Source: Fragilaria crotonensis | Taxonomy: Eukaryota > Bacillariophyta > Fragilariophyceae > Fragilariales > Fragilariaceae | NCBI GenBank assembly: GCA_022925895.1 | Contig: JAKSYS010000486.1 | Coordinates: 1-49,050, forward strand | Length of the DNA: 49,050 nt | Direction of reading: 5' to 3' | Part shown: positions 31,333 to 43,201 of the stretch, piece by piece | Position numbering within the stretch: position 1 is the first letter of the stretch | How the letters are laid out: each line of letters starts with the position of its first letter | Made by a program: the position numbers and the translations under genes | The notes under the pieces: generated by a model | Database searches by the model: none | What the model saw: only the letters and a program-made list of their open reading frames with translations | Told to the model about the DNA's origin: nothing

Positions 31333-31851
31333 ATGGCTCCCATGATGACATTGAATGCTTGGCGTACTACTTTGCCATGTTGTTGCTGGCTCCTCCTCTT
31401 CTACTGTTCCTTCCCGTTAACGGCAATAGCCTTTGCGCCTCTGTGCAGGTTCGAAACGAGGCGTCCTTATTCGCAAATCATGGAACTGCCAACAGTAGTT
31501 GCACAACGACAAAATCAACATCATCATCATGAGTCTAAGAACTTACACACAAATACTGTGTTGTTCTTGTCATCCTCATCCAACCAGGACAAGGACACAA
31601 CAGGCACGAATGAAAAACAACAACAACCATCTCAACAAGATCGATTGACACAATTGGGATTCAGTCCTGACGAAATTGAACGAACCAAGGTATCAAAGTC
31701 ATCATCGCCACCACCCAAGGTTTCCGTGACTGAATTCGAGGTTGACCCAGTCACCATTACGGCACTCGGATTTGGATTGATTGCCATGAATTTCCTCATT
31801 TTTGCCAATATGGGATCTGGTGGGATTGCTGGTATTTGGCTCGTATCATGA
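31333..31851 (+). CDS. Small plastid-targeted single-pass membrane protein, function unknown
   Basis: A 172-residue protein starting at ATG 31333. Residues 1-34 form a signal peptide (TTLPCCCWLLLFYCSFPLTA) ending in AIAFAP, matching the diatom ASAFAP plastid motif. A His/Gln/Ser-rich linker follows (HHHH near residue 62, QQQPSQQ). The conserved-looking part reads DRLTQLGFSPDEIERTK, and the C-terminus holds one TM segment (TITALGFGLIAMNFLIFANM) ending IAGIWLVS. The layout suggests a small thylakoid or envelope protein, but no family is recognised. Alternative upstream codons are not ATG. Confidence 0.65.
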   Translation: MAPMMTLNAWRTTLPCCCWLLLFYCSFPLTAIAFAPLCRFETRRPYSQIMELPTVVAQRQNQHHHHESKNLHTNTVLFLSSSSNQDKDTTGTNEKQQQPSQQDRLTQLGFSPDEIERTKVSKSSSPPPKVSVTEFEVDPVTITALGFGLIAMNFLIFANMGSGGIAGIWLVS

Positions 31852-32494
31852 ATACTTGGGACAATTGAGCTAACAAACATACTTCGATTGTAAAATGCCA
31901 CAACGAGAACAAAAACACACACTACGTGACGACTGTCCATGCCAGTCCACTGGCGGGCGCTCTCGATCGACGGGCAGAGACGTCCAACGACCACGCCACC
32001 ATCCCCCCTCATCAAATTGCTACTTCTTCACGTTAACTTGAGATTTAAACACGACGCTATCCTTATAATGCTCCTATTGGTTGTTGGATCCACCAATGAA
32101 GTGATTCAAATCATTGCAGATATCATGATGCGCAGGTGCATATGCGTTCCGTCGTCATAACCGTAGCTCTTACGTACCCTTGGAGTACTCTGATCGAAAA
32201 GAGGTGCCCCGCGCAGATGAAGGTCATACGACGCATCTGTGTCTCAGGCAAGTGTGGCTCGGAGGTTCGGCGTTCGGCGCCTTTCGCAACAGCTCCCTCG
32301 CCAGTACAAGTACCTGGTACCGAATTCTTTGGAGAAAGGCATTCAATGCTATGTGTGATTGGAGAAAAGCAAGTGTGATTGAGGTGAATGCGCCAATCAA
32401 AACTAGTCATACCCAACGCACATTCCATGACCTGCAATGCAACAATTTTCCATTCGAAATCACAAAGATACACTCCGGAGTAAGAAGCAAAGCC
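31852..32494. other. Intergenic upstream of CDC37
   Basis: A GTAC block at about 32303-32321 (CCAGTACAAGTACCTGGTAC) lies about 175-190 nt before the CDC37 start. The open frame continuing upstream of 32495 has no CDC37 similarity and is not taken as coding. Confidence 0.5.
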
Positions 32495-33789
32495 ATGTCG
32501 AAAGGAATTGAATACTGGTACTCGAAATGGGACAACATCGAATTGTCGGACGACGAAGACGATGTGCATGTCACGAGTAACAAGGAATCGTGGTTCAGCA
32601 TGAAACACAGATCTCGCGTCGAACGTGAAAGGAGGAGTCCATGGAAATTAAAGAAATTGAGGAAGCCATGACCGACGCCAATCATCGAATCAAATCCTTG
32701 CAATACCATTGGAAGAGTTTGGGCGGAGCTGCAAAAGTCATTGAGGCGGACTGTGGGGACAACGTCCTCGGCGATGACAATTCAAATGATGCGAAAGGCA
32801 TCAAAGAGGAGTTGGACAAGTTGATGCAGGCAAATGAGTCGCGAAACAAGCGCTTAGGAGAGATTGAGAAGCACAAAACGTGGAATGTCGACAATATCTG
32901 TGAAGTGAAGGAGGAGAGGACAATCATTAACACCAATGCATCCAATGATGATTACACTCCTACTGGATTTGTCAAGGACAAGGAGAACATGATCAACGGG
33001 AAACACAAAAAGGCAGTTGCTGCAACTTCGGCAGTCAAGGCAAACAAGGCCCCTGCCGCCGCTTGCGCTCGCAAGTCTGCTGCTACGACCAAGCCGGTTC
33101 AAGCCTGTGCTCCTCCTCCTCCCAAGGCAACTGACACCTACCTCGAATTTGCAGCGAAATACGCTCAAGTTGTCGAGGACTTCATGCACTTGCAATCTCT
33201 CGAGGACTCAAAGGACTATATCTTGAAGTACGGTGATGTCTTGATGCAAGAGAACGCCACCAACTACATCCTCTTCGCTTGCCTCGAGGATGAAATGAAC
33301 GGTCACCGTCAGAAGATGAAACAGACATGCCGTCAGACTCGAATCATTCTTGCCATTTCCGAATTGGCCGTTTCCAAGCAACAACACCCGGGCAACGTCG
33401 TGATTCCCTTTTTCAAAAAGTTTGAAAGGAAGGAGTTCCATGATCGTTTCTTTGCGGCTGTCGAACGTCTTTGCCAAGGGATTATTGATTGGGCCGTGAC
33501 CAAGCGAATTGAGCTGGACCAGGAGCGGATGAAAGAGGAGGTGGGGCAAAATTTGGAGGAACGAACTGCTCTCGACGATTTGAAACGTCTTCCTCTGGAG
33601 GAGCGGTTGGGACCAGGAGGGTTGGACCCGATGGAGGTGATGGAAACACTCCCGGCCACGATGCAACAGGCATTCAATTGGAGCAGTGTCGAGAAACTGG
33701 AGGGAGCACTCCTTTCTATGGACTCTGATGATAGGGCGTATCATATGAAGCGGTGCGTTGATTCGGGATTGTGGACAAAGCATTCCTAA
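32495..33789 (+). CDS. CDC37: Hsp90 co-chaperone CDC37 (one apparent frameshift)
   Basis: A 431-residue protein once a single-base gap at 32628-32630 (AAA) is allowed. CDC37 loads client protein kinases onto Hsp90 in the cytosol. The N-terminus reads YSKWDNIELSDDEDDVHV, with Ser18 in the conserved CK2 site, then MKHRSRVERE. Correcting the frame gives RVEREKEESMEIKEIEEAM, the expected coiled-coil continuation. A linker rich in Ala/Lys follows (TSAVKANKAPAAACARK). The central Hsp90-binding region includes TYLEFAAKYAQVVEDFMHLQ and ENATNYILFACLEDEMNG. The C-terminus ends with GPGGLDPMEVMETLPATMQ and YHMKRCVDSGLW, highly typical of the family. The lesion is a one-base shortfall in an A run in an otherwise perfect essential gene, so sequencing error is the simplest reading. 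Confidence 0.93.
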
Positions 33790-34299
33790 GTTCATGAATG
33801 CATAATTATCTCTCAGCGCCAACAATATTGTTCGATTTCCATTGTTTATGATTAGCATAGCTCTCTGGCACGCCCTTCCCTCGAGATGCGATCGCAGCAA
33901 CTGCACTTCATGTCGTTCCTGCTATTGCCTAGGAGTACTCAAAAATAGACGACCATGAATACTTTGCTAGAGGGAATTTTGGCGAGTGTTGTTAATTTTG
34001 TGAGTTCGTTGGTGGGTTCGCTTCGGTGAATGGTTTGTGCATGAGTGAAACGGTGTTTACTGAACTCTGATGTCATTGCCTCCTTTGTGCAATCGTTCTG
34101 CGTGCTGTTGAATGCTTGGAACAATAAAAGTAACAAAAAACTGCAATATCTCCCTTAAACACAGACAACGTCACGAAGGATAGTGTGATTGCTACTTCTA
34201 GACGTTTACACATGAGAGCAGAACGCAACGCCGGCATTGTCGTTCACAGAGTTCTTGCTTGAATTCCTCACTTTTTAGTGCATACAACAGTCGAGTGAT
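33790..34299. other. Intergenic between convergent CDC37 and SerRS
   Basis: About 510 nt with no supported gene or notable repeat; probably the facing 3' UTRs. Confidence 0.45.
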
Positions 34300-35986
<1,687 letters not shown>

Positions 35987-37236
35987 TCAAGGTAGATTTA
36001 GATGTATATCGTGATGTGCGTGCCAAGTGGTCGAGGCTGGTTCAGTGATGGGTGATGGGCGATGGCCTAGAAAACGCTTGGCTTTACAGTATTCAGTGTT
36101 GAGATTTAAGAGTCACCGGCACTCCCGCTACTCTGAAGTCCGAAGGGATGGAGCTTCGAGATGCTGCAGGCTGCTATGTGCGATGAGTTCGAAGTGCTGC
36201 TCAATTGTCGACACAGAACACTCTCTGACTCTGATTGAATGACATAATGTTAGCCCATCACCCCGCTTGGTGGTCGCAGTCGCCAAGTACAAGTACTACT
36301 GTAAGTTCTACTGGCACGTCATCTGAGTGCGCCGTGCGTCATGCGTCTGTCTCATCATCAAGAGAAGTGGCGCAGATTCTTTGGCTGATCCCCGTCGGTC
36401 CCAGGGACGGACTGGAGGACAGGCGAATGATCCAGACTTCTCATTTCTCCCGTTTCCTGACGACTGACGAACGACTGACGACTGGGCCCTGCTACCACTG
36501 TGGTAGCAGCTGTACCATGCTGTCGAGCAATGTCGTCAACCGACAGTGCGAATGCCGTTAGAAATTTGGGAAGCGCGGAAACCACAACTGATACTCAAAA
36601 TTCCGATCGTACTGTAGTACCACACTAGCAGCTGCACCGTACTAAACAGTACAGGTTTTCGTGTCAAATGGCAGGTGTCATGAGTGCCGATGGAAGCTTA
36701 CGTGGATATATGCATATGCATACACCTTTAGTGTATGATATGAAAGTTTCAACAAAGGCACAATGTATCATTAACCGCTATATAACGATCTTCTGTAGGA
36801 CATTAGTACTTGACCATGCGTACACAAGATGCCTCTATGTCATGAAGTGACATCAAATGATGACGTCCCCCAGCCAAAGTGTCGGTGTCACTAATCATAT
36901 ATGATGATATAATGAAGCTTTGAATACGTCAAACTGAGTTCGAATAAACTAAACGCACTTCGCACACCTTGAGGTCCAGTAGCAGTGCAATATTCCAGTG
37001 ATCAACACAACCTGTTTTTGTCGACACAGCGAAAGAATACTGGAATACACATGCTCTGACCTCTGACACAAGTCTATCAGTGTATCCTCGGCGTCTCGAT
37101 GGGTCAACAACATATGCCTAACAGTAGACGCCCGACAACCACAACCGCGCAACAGCAGAAGCTATAACCACTACGCACTGCATTTCAGACCAGGTACTAC
37201 TACAACACTACAATTATACTATAAGCAAGCATTATC
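35987..37236. other. Divergent intergenic region, 1.25 kb
   Basis: The spacer lies between the SerRS and VIT-like genes. It holds CAAGTACAAGTACTACTG near 36287-36303, a palindrome CTGCTACCAC-T-GTGGTAGCAG at 36489-36509, and GTAC-rich sequence at about 36605-36655. Open frames here have no recognisable family features. Confidence 0.5.
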
Positions 37237-38930
37237 ATGCTGTCCTCTGGACCGTCACGGTCTCCAGCCACTCCGAAAATGCGCAAACCTCACGTTGACG
37301 ACACGATGACGCGGGAAGGTTTGGTTCCGGAAAACAGCAGCCTGGAAGAGCGTATGCAATACATGATTGATATGCAATACGCGTATACGGAATCCTTTCG
37401 ACAGGATCAGGATGGTCCCATTGTTGTGGACGATTTGGATGCGAGCACTGCAAACAATGCCAACGGAAATGGAAACGGCGATACCAACAGTATGAACAAT
37501 AATGACCATGAACTCCCACCATATCCACAAACCGATGTCAACGTTGGCAGGGGACAGCTCATTTTCTCAAATACGTATTATCAACAACAACATTTGCACC
37601 TACTGCCTCCGTCGCCGTCAATGAATCAACCATATCGCCCTCAACCAATGTACGAGGGGTACAATGCCATTGACACCACTCTTTCTATGGTTGACACTGA
37701 CCCAGATCATCTGACTGATGACCAACGCTTTCTCGAGTACTTGAATAACGCCCATGACCCAAACAAAACCAATTATCACAACGACGACGACTGCTGCTGT
37801 TGCCTCTGGGATCCCATTATTCACTCGCTACGATATCTCATGCATGCCGATTCACTCCATCGTTCCTTTTGCTATGCCGCCATTGATGGCATGCTGACTG
37901 GTGCCGGACTTGTTGCCACATTGGTTGGTTTTGCAGGGCCCCTGGCACACACGACTGCAGCGACGACATCAGCTGCAGCCACGGCTATGACGAAACCATC
38001 GCCCTGGATGGTTGCCGTTTGCTTCACAGCATGCACTGCCGATGCCCTTTGCATGGCTGTCAGTCACGTTTGGAACACGCACGTTGTGTCCACGCTGGCT
38101 GCACGAGAACATCGAGACGAACGATTGGCATTTTCGCGAAATCGAAATGAGTCAAAAGCAAAATTGGTCGACCGGTTGCTTTCCAGGGGCATGCTCAAAA
38201 TTGATGCAGTTTCCATCGCCGACACGTTGGAGGGATATCCTGATATCTTTGTCGGTGCGCTTGTGGGAGATGCCGTTGTCGGTATGCCTCAGGAACATGA
38301 GAATGACGACAATACGTACCCACTGGCACCGGGCTACAACAATCATAATGGCGGTATGCACAATCCTCGAGCTCAAGCCGAAAACTATCGATCATATGGT
38401 CAATTCCGTGAATGGGATCACGATCCTGATGCAGCCGTTGCATCCGCTGCCGTTGCGGAAAGCCAAACTGAGGCAATGGTCATGGCTGCGGCCTTTTCCA
38501 TGTTTGGGACACTCCCGGCTGCCATGTACTACGGCGCATCCTGTTGGGTCGTCTTACTATCATTGTCCAACTCAAATAATAACGACAACAGTGATATCCA
38601 ACAATCCATATCGGCACGAAGTGCCGCCATGACGTTGAGGTGTACAATAATCTGGTTTCTGGGAGTTTGGAAAAGGTGAGTTTGATTATAGCTGCTTGTC
38701 CATTTTGTGTGAAACAATCTCCTGTTTCTCGTTCTTACCAATATTGCGTTTCCTTTCCGATTCTACCTTCATTTCTTCACAGCAAATTTTTGGATTCCAA
38801 TTGGATCCTTTTTGGAATTGAAACGGTAGTGGTGCTCTTGGTATCTGTCCTGACCGCCTTTGTCCTGGGGATGGCCCTGTCTCATGTTGTGGCCATTCCA
38901 GCGACCTTGACCGTCCAATTTGCGACGTAG
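37237..38930 (+). CDS. VIT1/CCC1-like vacuolar iron/manganese transporter family protein (two exons)
   Basis: A 528-residue protein from exons 37237-38675 and 38783-38930. The 107-nt intron (GTGAGT...TTCACAG, phase 2) joins WKRS to KFLDSNWILFGIE. The family moves Fe(II) or Mn(II) into vacuoles by proton exchange. TM1 is AAIDGMLTGAGLVATLVGF with the conserved Asp. TM2 is ADALCMAVSHVW with the conserved Met. The cytosolic metal-binding helices are AREHRDERLAF, AKLVDRLLSRGMLKIDAV and DTLEGYPDIFVGALVGD. TM3 contains MFGTLPAAMYYG, and exon 2 supplies the last TM. About 185 extra N-terminal residues are low in complexity (Asn-, Pro-, Tyr-rich) and end in DDDCCCCLW just before the membrane part. Fewer Glu than usual sit in the metal-binding helices, so transport activity is uncertain. 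Confidence 0.75.
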
Positions 38931-39496
38931 GCCAAATTTTCGGGGAGATCATGTCTGTTACCCCATGTCCCAATACCATTAAAAACGAGTAGTAACGCTA
39001 TATGCTAAGAAAGTGGCGATTTCACCCCTCGCTTAGTGGCCATATTTACATCGACATTGTGACATTGGCATAGGCAAGATGTTGGGGAGAACGTGATGGT
39101 TGACAGGACTACACGTAGAGTGCAACCCTTTGCGTCGATTACCATGAGAACGAGTTTTCACGCCATATACAGGTGAAATACAAGAAGCGAAAGTCACCAT
39201 TTTCACTCCTCCTCAACACTACTACATGTACTTCTGCAACTACTATGAGTAGTTAGTTGGGAGGACGGAGAATGTCTCTCAGAAATGAAGGCAAAGTTTA
39301 GTGATCCCATCGTGCTGCTGGTAAATAGTGTAATAAAACAGTAGCACCTGCCTTCATACTCCATACACACGCACGCACACACTGTGGCGCAGTATGAATG
39401 AATAAACACTCACAACCACCACCACCCTCCCATTCAAAACAATCCAAACGGAAGTGTGGGTGAGGATCCGCGAGGGTGCCTACAGTTGCTTCAGAG
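38931..39496. other. Intergenic between convergent genes
   Basis: The spacer lies between the VIT-like gene and UBC12. Two loosely similar direct segments (around 38977-39040 and 39139-39213, both with ACGAGT and a CAC-CTC end) may be an old duplication. No gene is supported. Confidence 0.4.
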
Positions 39497-40288
39497 CTAC
39501 ACCAGTCGTTCGAATTGCACGCCATCCAATATGCCTCCCCGCAAGGTCCTCGTCACCAGTCGTTCAAATTGCTTGACATCCTTTCGGAACAATTCGGCGG
39601 CTTCGTGGTTGAGTGGGTCGTCTGGATTTGGTTCGTAGAACAAATAAATGAGACCGTAAATGACGGCATTGATATCCAGGACCGGTTTCCAATCTTCTCT
39701 CAAGATATTGAGACAGACCTTGCCGTCCAAATTAATATTGGGGTGGTAGATTTTGGTCATGCAATCAACCTTGGGTGGGGAATGGGGATAATGCTCCGGA
39801 ATTTCGAATTGAAAGTGGTAGGTTGCCGATGCCCAAAACCCAGTATCGGGCGTGACGGAAACCAGGAAAAGGGACAAATTGTTCGGGTCTGGGAAATTGA
39901 TGTTGGCAACCCTACCGCCGTCGAGCTCGGCAATATCTGAATTAAATACAGTATAGTGTCGAATGGGTAGAAGAAATAGGTGAGATGAGGGAGGGCATGA
40001 GCAAGTGCTAATGAACGACAAGGCATTTCGGCCGATTCCCTACTGTCACATAGTGTACTGTTAAACGATTCCTACGCACGCACCCTTCTGAATTCGGATT
40101 TCACCGGGAGTCCTTTTCTTGACGGTACTTTGATTGAGTTCCTCCTTCTTCGTCGTCTTTTTACCACCTATCCCCAGGAGCGACACCTTTTCCACCTGTG
40201 GAGATTGTCGCTGTTGAACCTCTTCTTGTGAAGCTGCTGCTGCAGATGCGGCAGCTGCATCCTGCTTCTTCTTTTTCAGAGCCAACAT
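39497..40288 (-). CDS. UBC12: NEDD8-conjugating enzyme UBC12/UBE2M (two exons)
   Basis: A 214-residue E2 enzyme from exons 40288-40084 and 39936-39497. The 147-nt intron (GTGCGT...TTCAG, phase 1) joins IRIQK to DIAELDGG, as in other UBC12 proteins. UBC12 passes NEDD8 to cullins. The catalytic Cys143 lies in the family-specific NLDGKVCLNILREDWKPVL, after the HPN motif (YHPNI). INAVIYGLIYLFYEPNPDDP distinguishes it from ubiquitin E2s. The N-terminus (MLALKKKKQ) corresponds to the UBA3/DCN1-docking tail and is extended by an Ala/Gln-rich stretch, making it about 30 residues longer than human UBE2M (183). GTAC-rich DNA (40335-40395) lies directly upstream. Identification is firm. Confidence 0.94.
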
Positions 40289-40993
40289 GGTTTTTGCGAG
40301 GATGTGGTATGTGTGGTGTATTCTGGAGTAAAAGTACTCGAGTACTCCAAGGACCTGATATGCATACTGGTACGAGTACCTGTACTATAGTGCGCAACTG
40401 TCGACACAGATCGTGCGCTCGAGAAAGCCCTTTCAGTCCCTGTTTGAGATGTGAGTCGCTGGTACTACTGTACATACAGTACTCCGAGTATGCCGTACGT
40501 CGCTCTCTGTAATGCTATGGTGCAAATGTACAAGTACTGGTACGTAGCAGTACTGCCACTTGCAGCGTGGTATAGGAGGGCACTCGTACTTACTAGCAAA
40601 CGCGCAAGGATGCAGTACAAGATACACAGAAAAGGAGTTTAGTCCATTGGAAAGCATGGGTGGCAGAGTTCGTCTGTGGCATCAAAAACGTTTCAAATTT
40701 TGGGCGCGGAGAACGGGTACTACTCTCATACTACATATAGGGGTCTACGGTACTGGTAGATGTAGATGGGTCTTCGTATGATGATGCGAACATGTAGAGA
40801 ATGAAAATCAGATGATGCTACTTGCATCTGCTATCATACTCCACTGTACAACTCTGGACCACTATGTACAACTCGAAGGGAAAACATAAATTTGAAGTTT
40901 CATACTCGGTCCTTGAGCACACCTTGACATTCCAAGCCTCCCTATCTGCCATCTGTCCTCTTTTTCTCCTCCTTCTTTCGTGTTGCGCGTTGG
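40289..40993. promoter_or_regulatory. Divergent intergenic region with GTAC blocks (putative promoter region)
   Basis: Between divergent UBC12 and the nuclease gene there are repeated GTAC units at about 40335-40395, 40460-40560 and 40715-40760 (for example AAGTACTGGTACG at 40531-40543). No gene is supported. A regulatory role is inferred from position. Confidence 0.35.
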
Positions 40994-42183
40994 ATGCACG
41001 TATCCATAAATATCATCATGGCGCTGTGTTTGGTGCTTCTTCACTCGAGACGGTGCCTGGGCTTCATCATTCCCTCCACCAAACGGCAATTATCTACCAT
41101 AGCGGCAATAATCCCAGCGGAGGAAGACAGTGACGATCCTTACCCTTATCAGAACCTTACATCTTCCATCCCTTACCCCAAATCGTTGTCTCCATCTTCT
41201 ATCATGGAGTTTCAAAAATGTCCCCAGTCCTTCATGTTTCAATACCTTTGGGGCATCCGACAGCCCACCACACCTGTCCTGGCCAAAGGTACAATGTGTC
41301 ACGCTGCACTGGAACAGATATTCGATTTGGAACCTGCTGATCGGACTCTGGAGAATCTTCAAAATTTATATCGCAAGGAATGGAGCATTCAAAAGCATAA
41401 AACCTACAAGTCCCTGTTCCTGAAAGACGATGAGTGGAATGTCGCTGATGAAAGGGAATGGGGACTGTCGGGATTGCGATTGCTGCAAAATTACGTGCAA
41501 TTGGAAGATCCGCGCCAAATCACACGTCCAAATCCAGTCCAACGAGAAGTATGGGTCAAGGCTAATTTAAATGTATCCGGGCGACGTACTGATACTGACG
41601 CAAGTGCTGCTGCCTCCAGACCGGATGATACATTCCTCGTCCGCGGGATTGTCGATCGTCTAGACATGATGCAGCATCCCGGCGACCGACAAGTTTATTT
41701 GCGACTAGTGGATTACAAATCTGGAAAGGCGCCTCAGTTCAAGTATTCGTCAAGCATGAATGCCAAAATCGCCGAAGAAACCTTTTTCCAACTCAAAATA
41801 TACGCTCTCCTCCTTCGCGAATCCAATTCTGACCGGACTGGCTTGGATCTGAGGACCTTGCGATTGTTGCATCTCACATCAGAGACTAATGACAGCAGTA
41901 ACAATGGTACTCCTACTGAGGGGCCTGCACAATTCCTTGACTACGACTTGGGGGCGACGGCCGAAGAGCGCAATGCAATTCTAGATGATCTCTACGTAAC
42001 GTTGGCCGACACGTGGACGCAAATTCGGGTTTGGTGGAAACGCAAGATCCGTTGCAATTTCATGGCTGTGATCGATCATTTTGTTGGTGTCACAAGTGTC
42101 GTCCACAGTTTCTTCCAGGTACAGTGTGGGAACCAAAGGAAGGCATTGCAACCGACCAGGAACAAGCCAGCCGGATGGTATAG
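40994..42183 (+). CDS. PD-(D/E)XK (RecB-like) nuclease with signal-type N-terminus (one apparent frameshift)
   Basis: About 396 residues after one frame change near 42027-42034 (GGGTTTGG; one base short). Residues 9-26 look like a signal peptide ending CLGFII, so plastid or secretory targeting is possible. The PDDEXK_1 family features are LSPSSIMEFQKCPQSFMFQY (residues 65-84), KGTMCHAALEQIF, GIVDRLDMM (acidic metal ligand) and LRLVDYKSGKAPQ (catalytic D-Y-K, about residues 239-242). In the uncorrected frame the C-terminus has no family features. In the corrected frame it reads VETQDPLQFHGCDRSFCWC then HKC, a Cys cluster as in Fe-S-containing members such as AddB or Cas4. With Cys76 it could bind a 4Fe-4S cluster; this is inferred. 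The substrate and role (DNA repair or recombination) are unknown. Confidence 0.75.
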
Positions 42184-43201
42184 ATGACAACCGGGATAGG
42201 TCCGAAATAATGATTAATCTTTTCGTTCTCTATCCATCCACATAACTGAGTATGCTGTCGGTAAATGTCGCTCTCCTTCTCTCAAAGGTACGGTCTCTAC
42301 CAGCTTGCAATGGCGGTCGGCAGGATGTGTGGAAGTTGTGCAGAGTTTTTATTGAAACTCTAAGTAGTAAGCTGTGTGCCAGTCAAGCAATTGGCCCGCA
42401 CCATCCCAGTAGGATCTTGAGCAGCGACAGGATTCCGAGTTCAGATGGGATGGTTTCCTTCAAGACATGGTCTCCGAAGAGAAAATATTTGAGAGCTGCG
42501 ACAGATTGCTGATCTCCGATGGGATGCCCCCAAACAAATTATATTATTCCCGATGCGTGAGCGTCGTCAAAAATCCGATCGCGGTTCCAACTGCCTTCTA
42601 ATTAGAATAGAATGAAACCTTTTCAGACGCAACGCAAAAAGTCATATCACTTTGAAGCAATTGAATCTCTGTCTCGAAGTCGAAGAGCTTGAAGTCTTTT
42701 TCGTTCTGTCTGACTCCATCAGGATCCCGGCTTGGGACTGGGGACTGAACTCAAAAGGAGTTACGTGTATAGTGTGCAACATGGAATATGCATACTGCAT
42801 ACTTCATTTCATTTTTGTCAAACATCGCGTACAGAGTTCAGATGTCTCGCGCCGGAAATCGTTTTAATGACAACTATAATCAGGGCTCAATATATACTAT
42901 CGGACAATATAAAAAGTGAAACGTCGACTTTGCATGGGACTCATAACTCATAACACTGAGCGTTCGTTAAGTAGCACCTTCTGGAGCGGTACTGAAGTTC
43001 CGGGGTACGTCATTCCAACTCCCCATGATGTTCATAGGCATTGGTGTACTCCATCCAGTGTATGTGCTAGCTAGGTCATAGTACACAAGGTACAAGTACT
43101 GGTACTTGCACTCCGAATATCTTCAGCACTTGCATGAAGCATTTGATTCCAACTTCGGTTACCCTTGTGTATGCAGCACACGCAATACTCGGACGACAGA
43201 C
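42184..43201. other. Intergenic, 1 kb
   Basis: No supported gene. A strong GTAC cluster (GTACACAAGGTACAAGTACTGGTAC, here broken as GTACACAAGG and TACAAGTACTGGTAC) lies at about 43081-43105, roughly 100 nt upstream of the next ATG. Confidence 0.5.

Noticed and set aside
32180..32494. N-terminal extension of CDC37
   Set aside because: The open frame has no CDC37 similarity before the ATG at 32495.
36235..36561. 108-codon open frame
   Set aside because: Low-complexity translation without homology features; overlaps a palindrome and lies in a divergent spacer.
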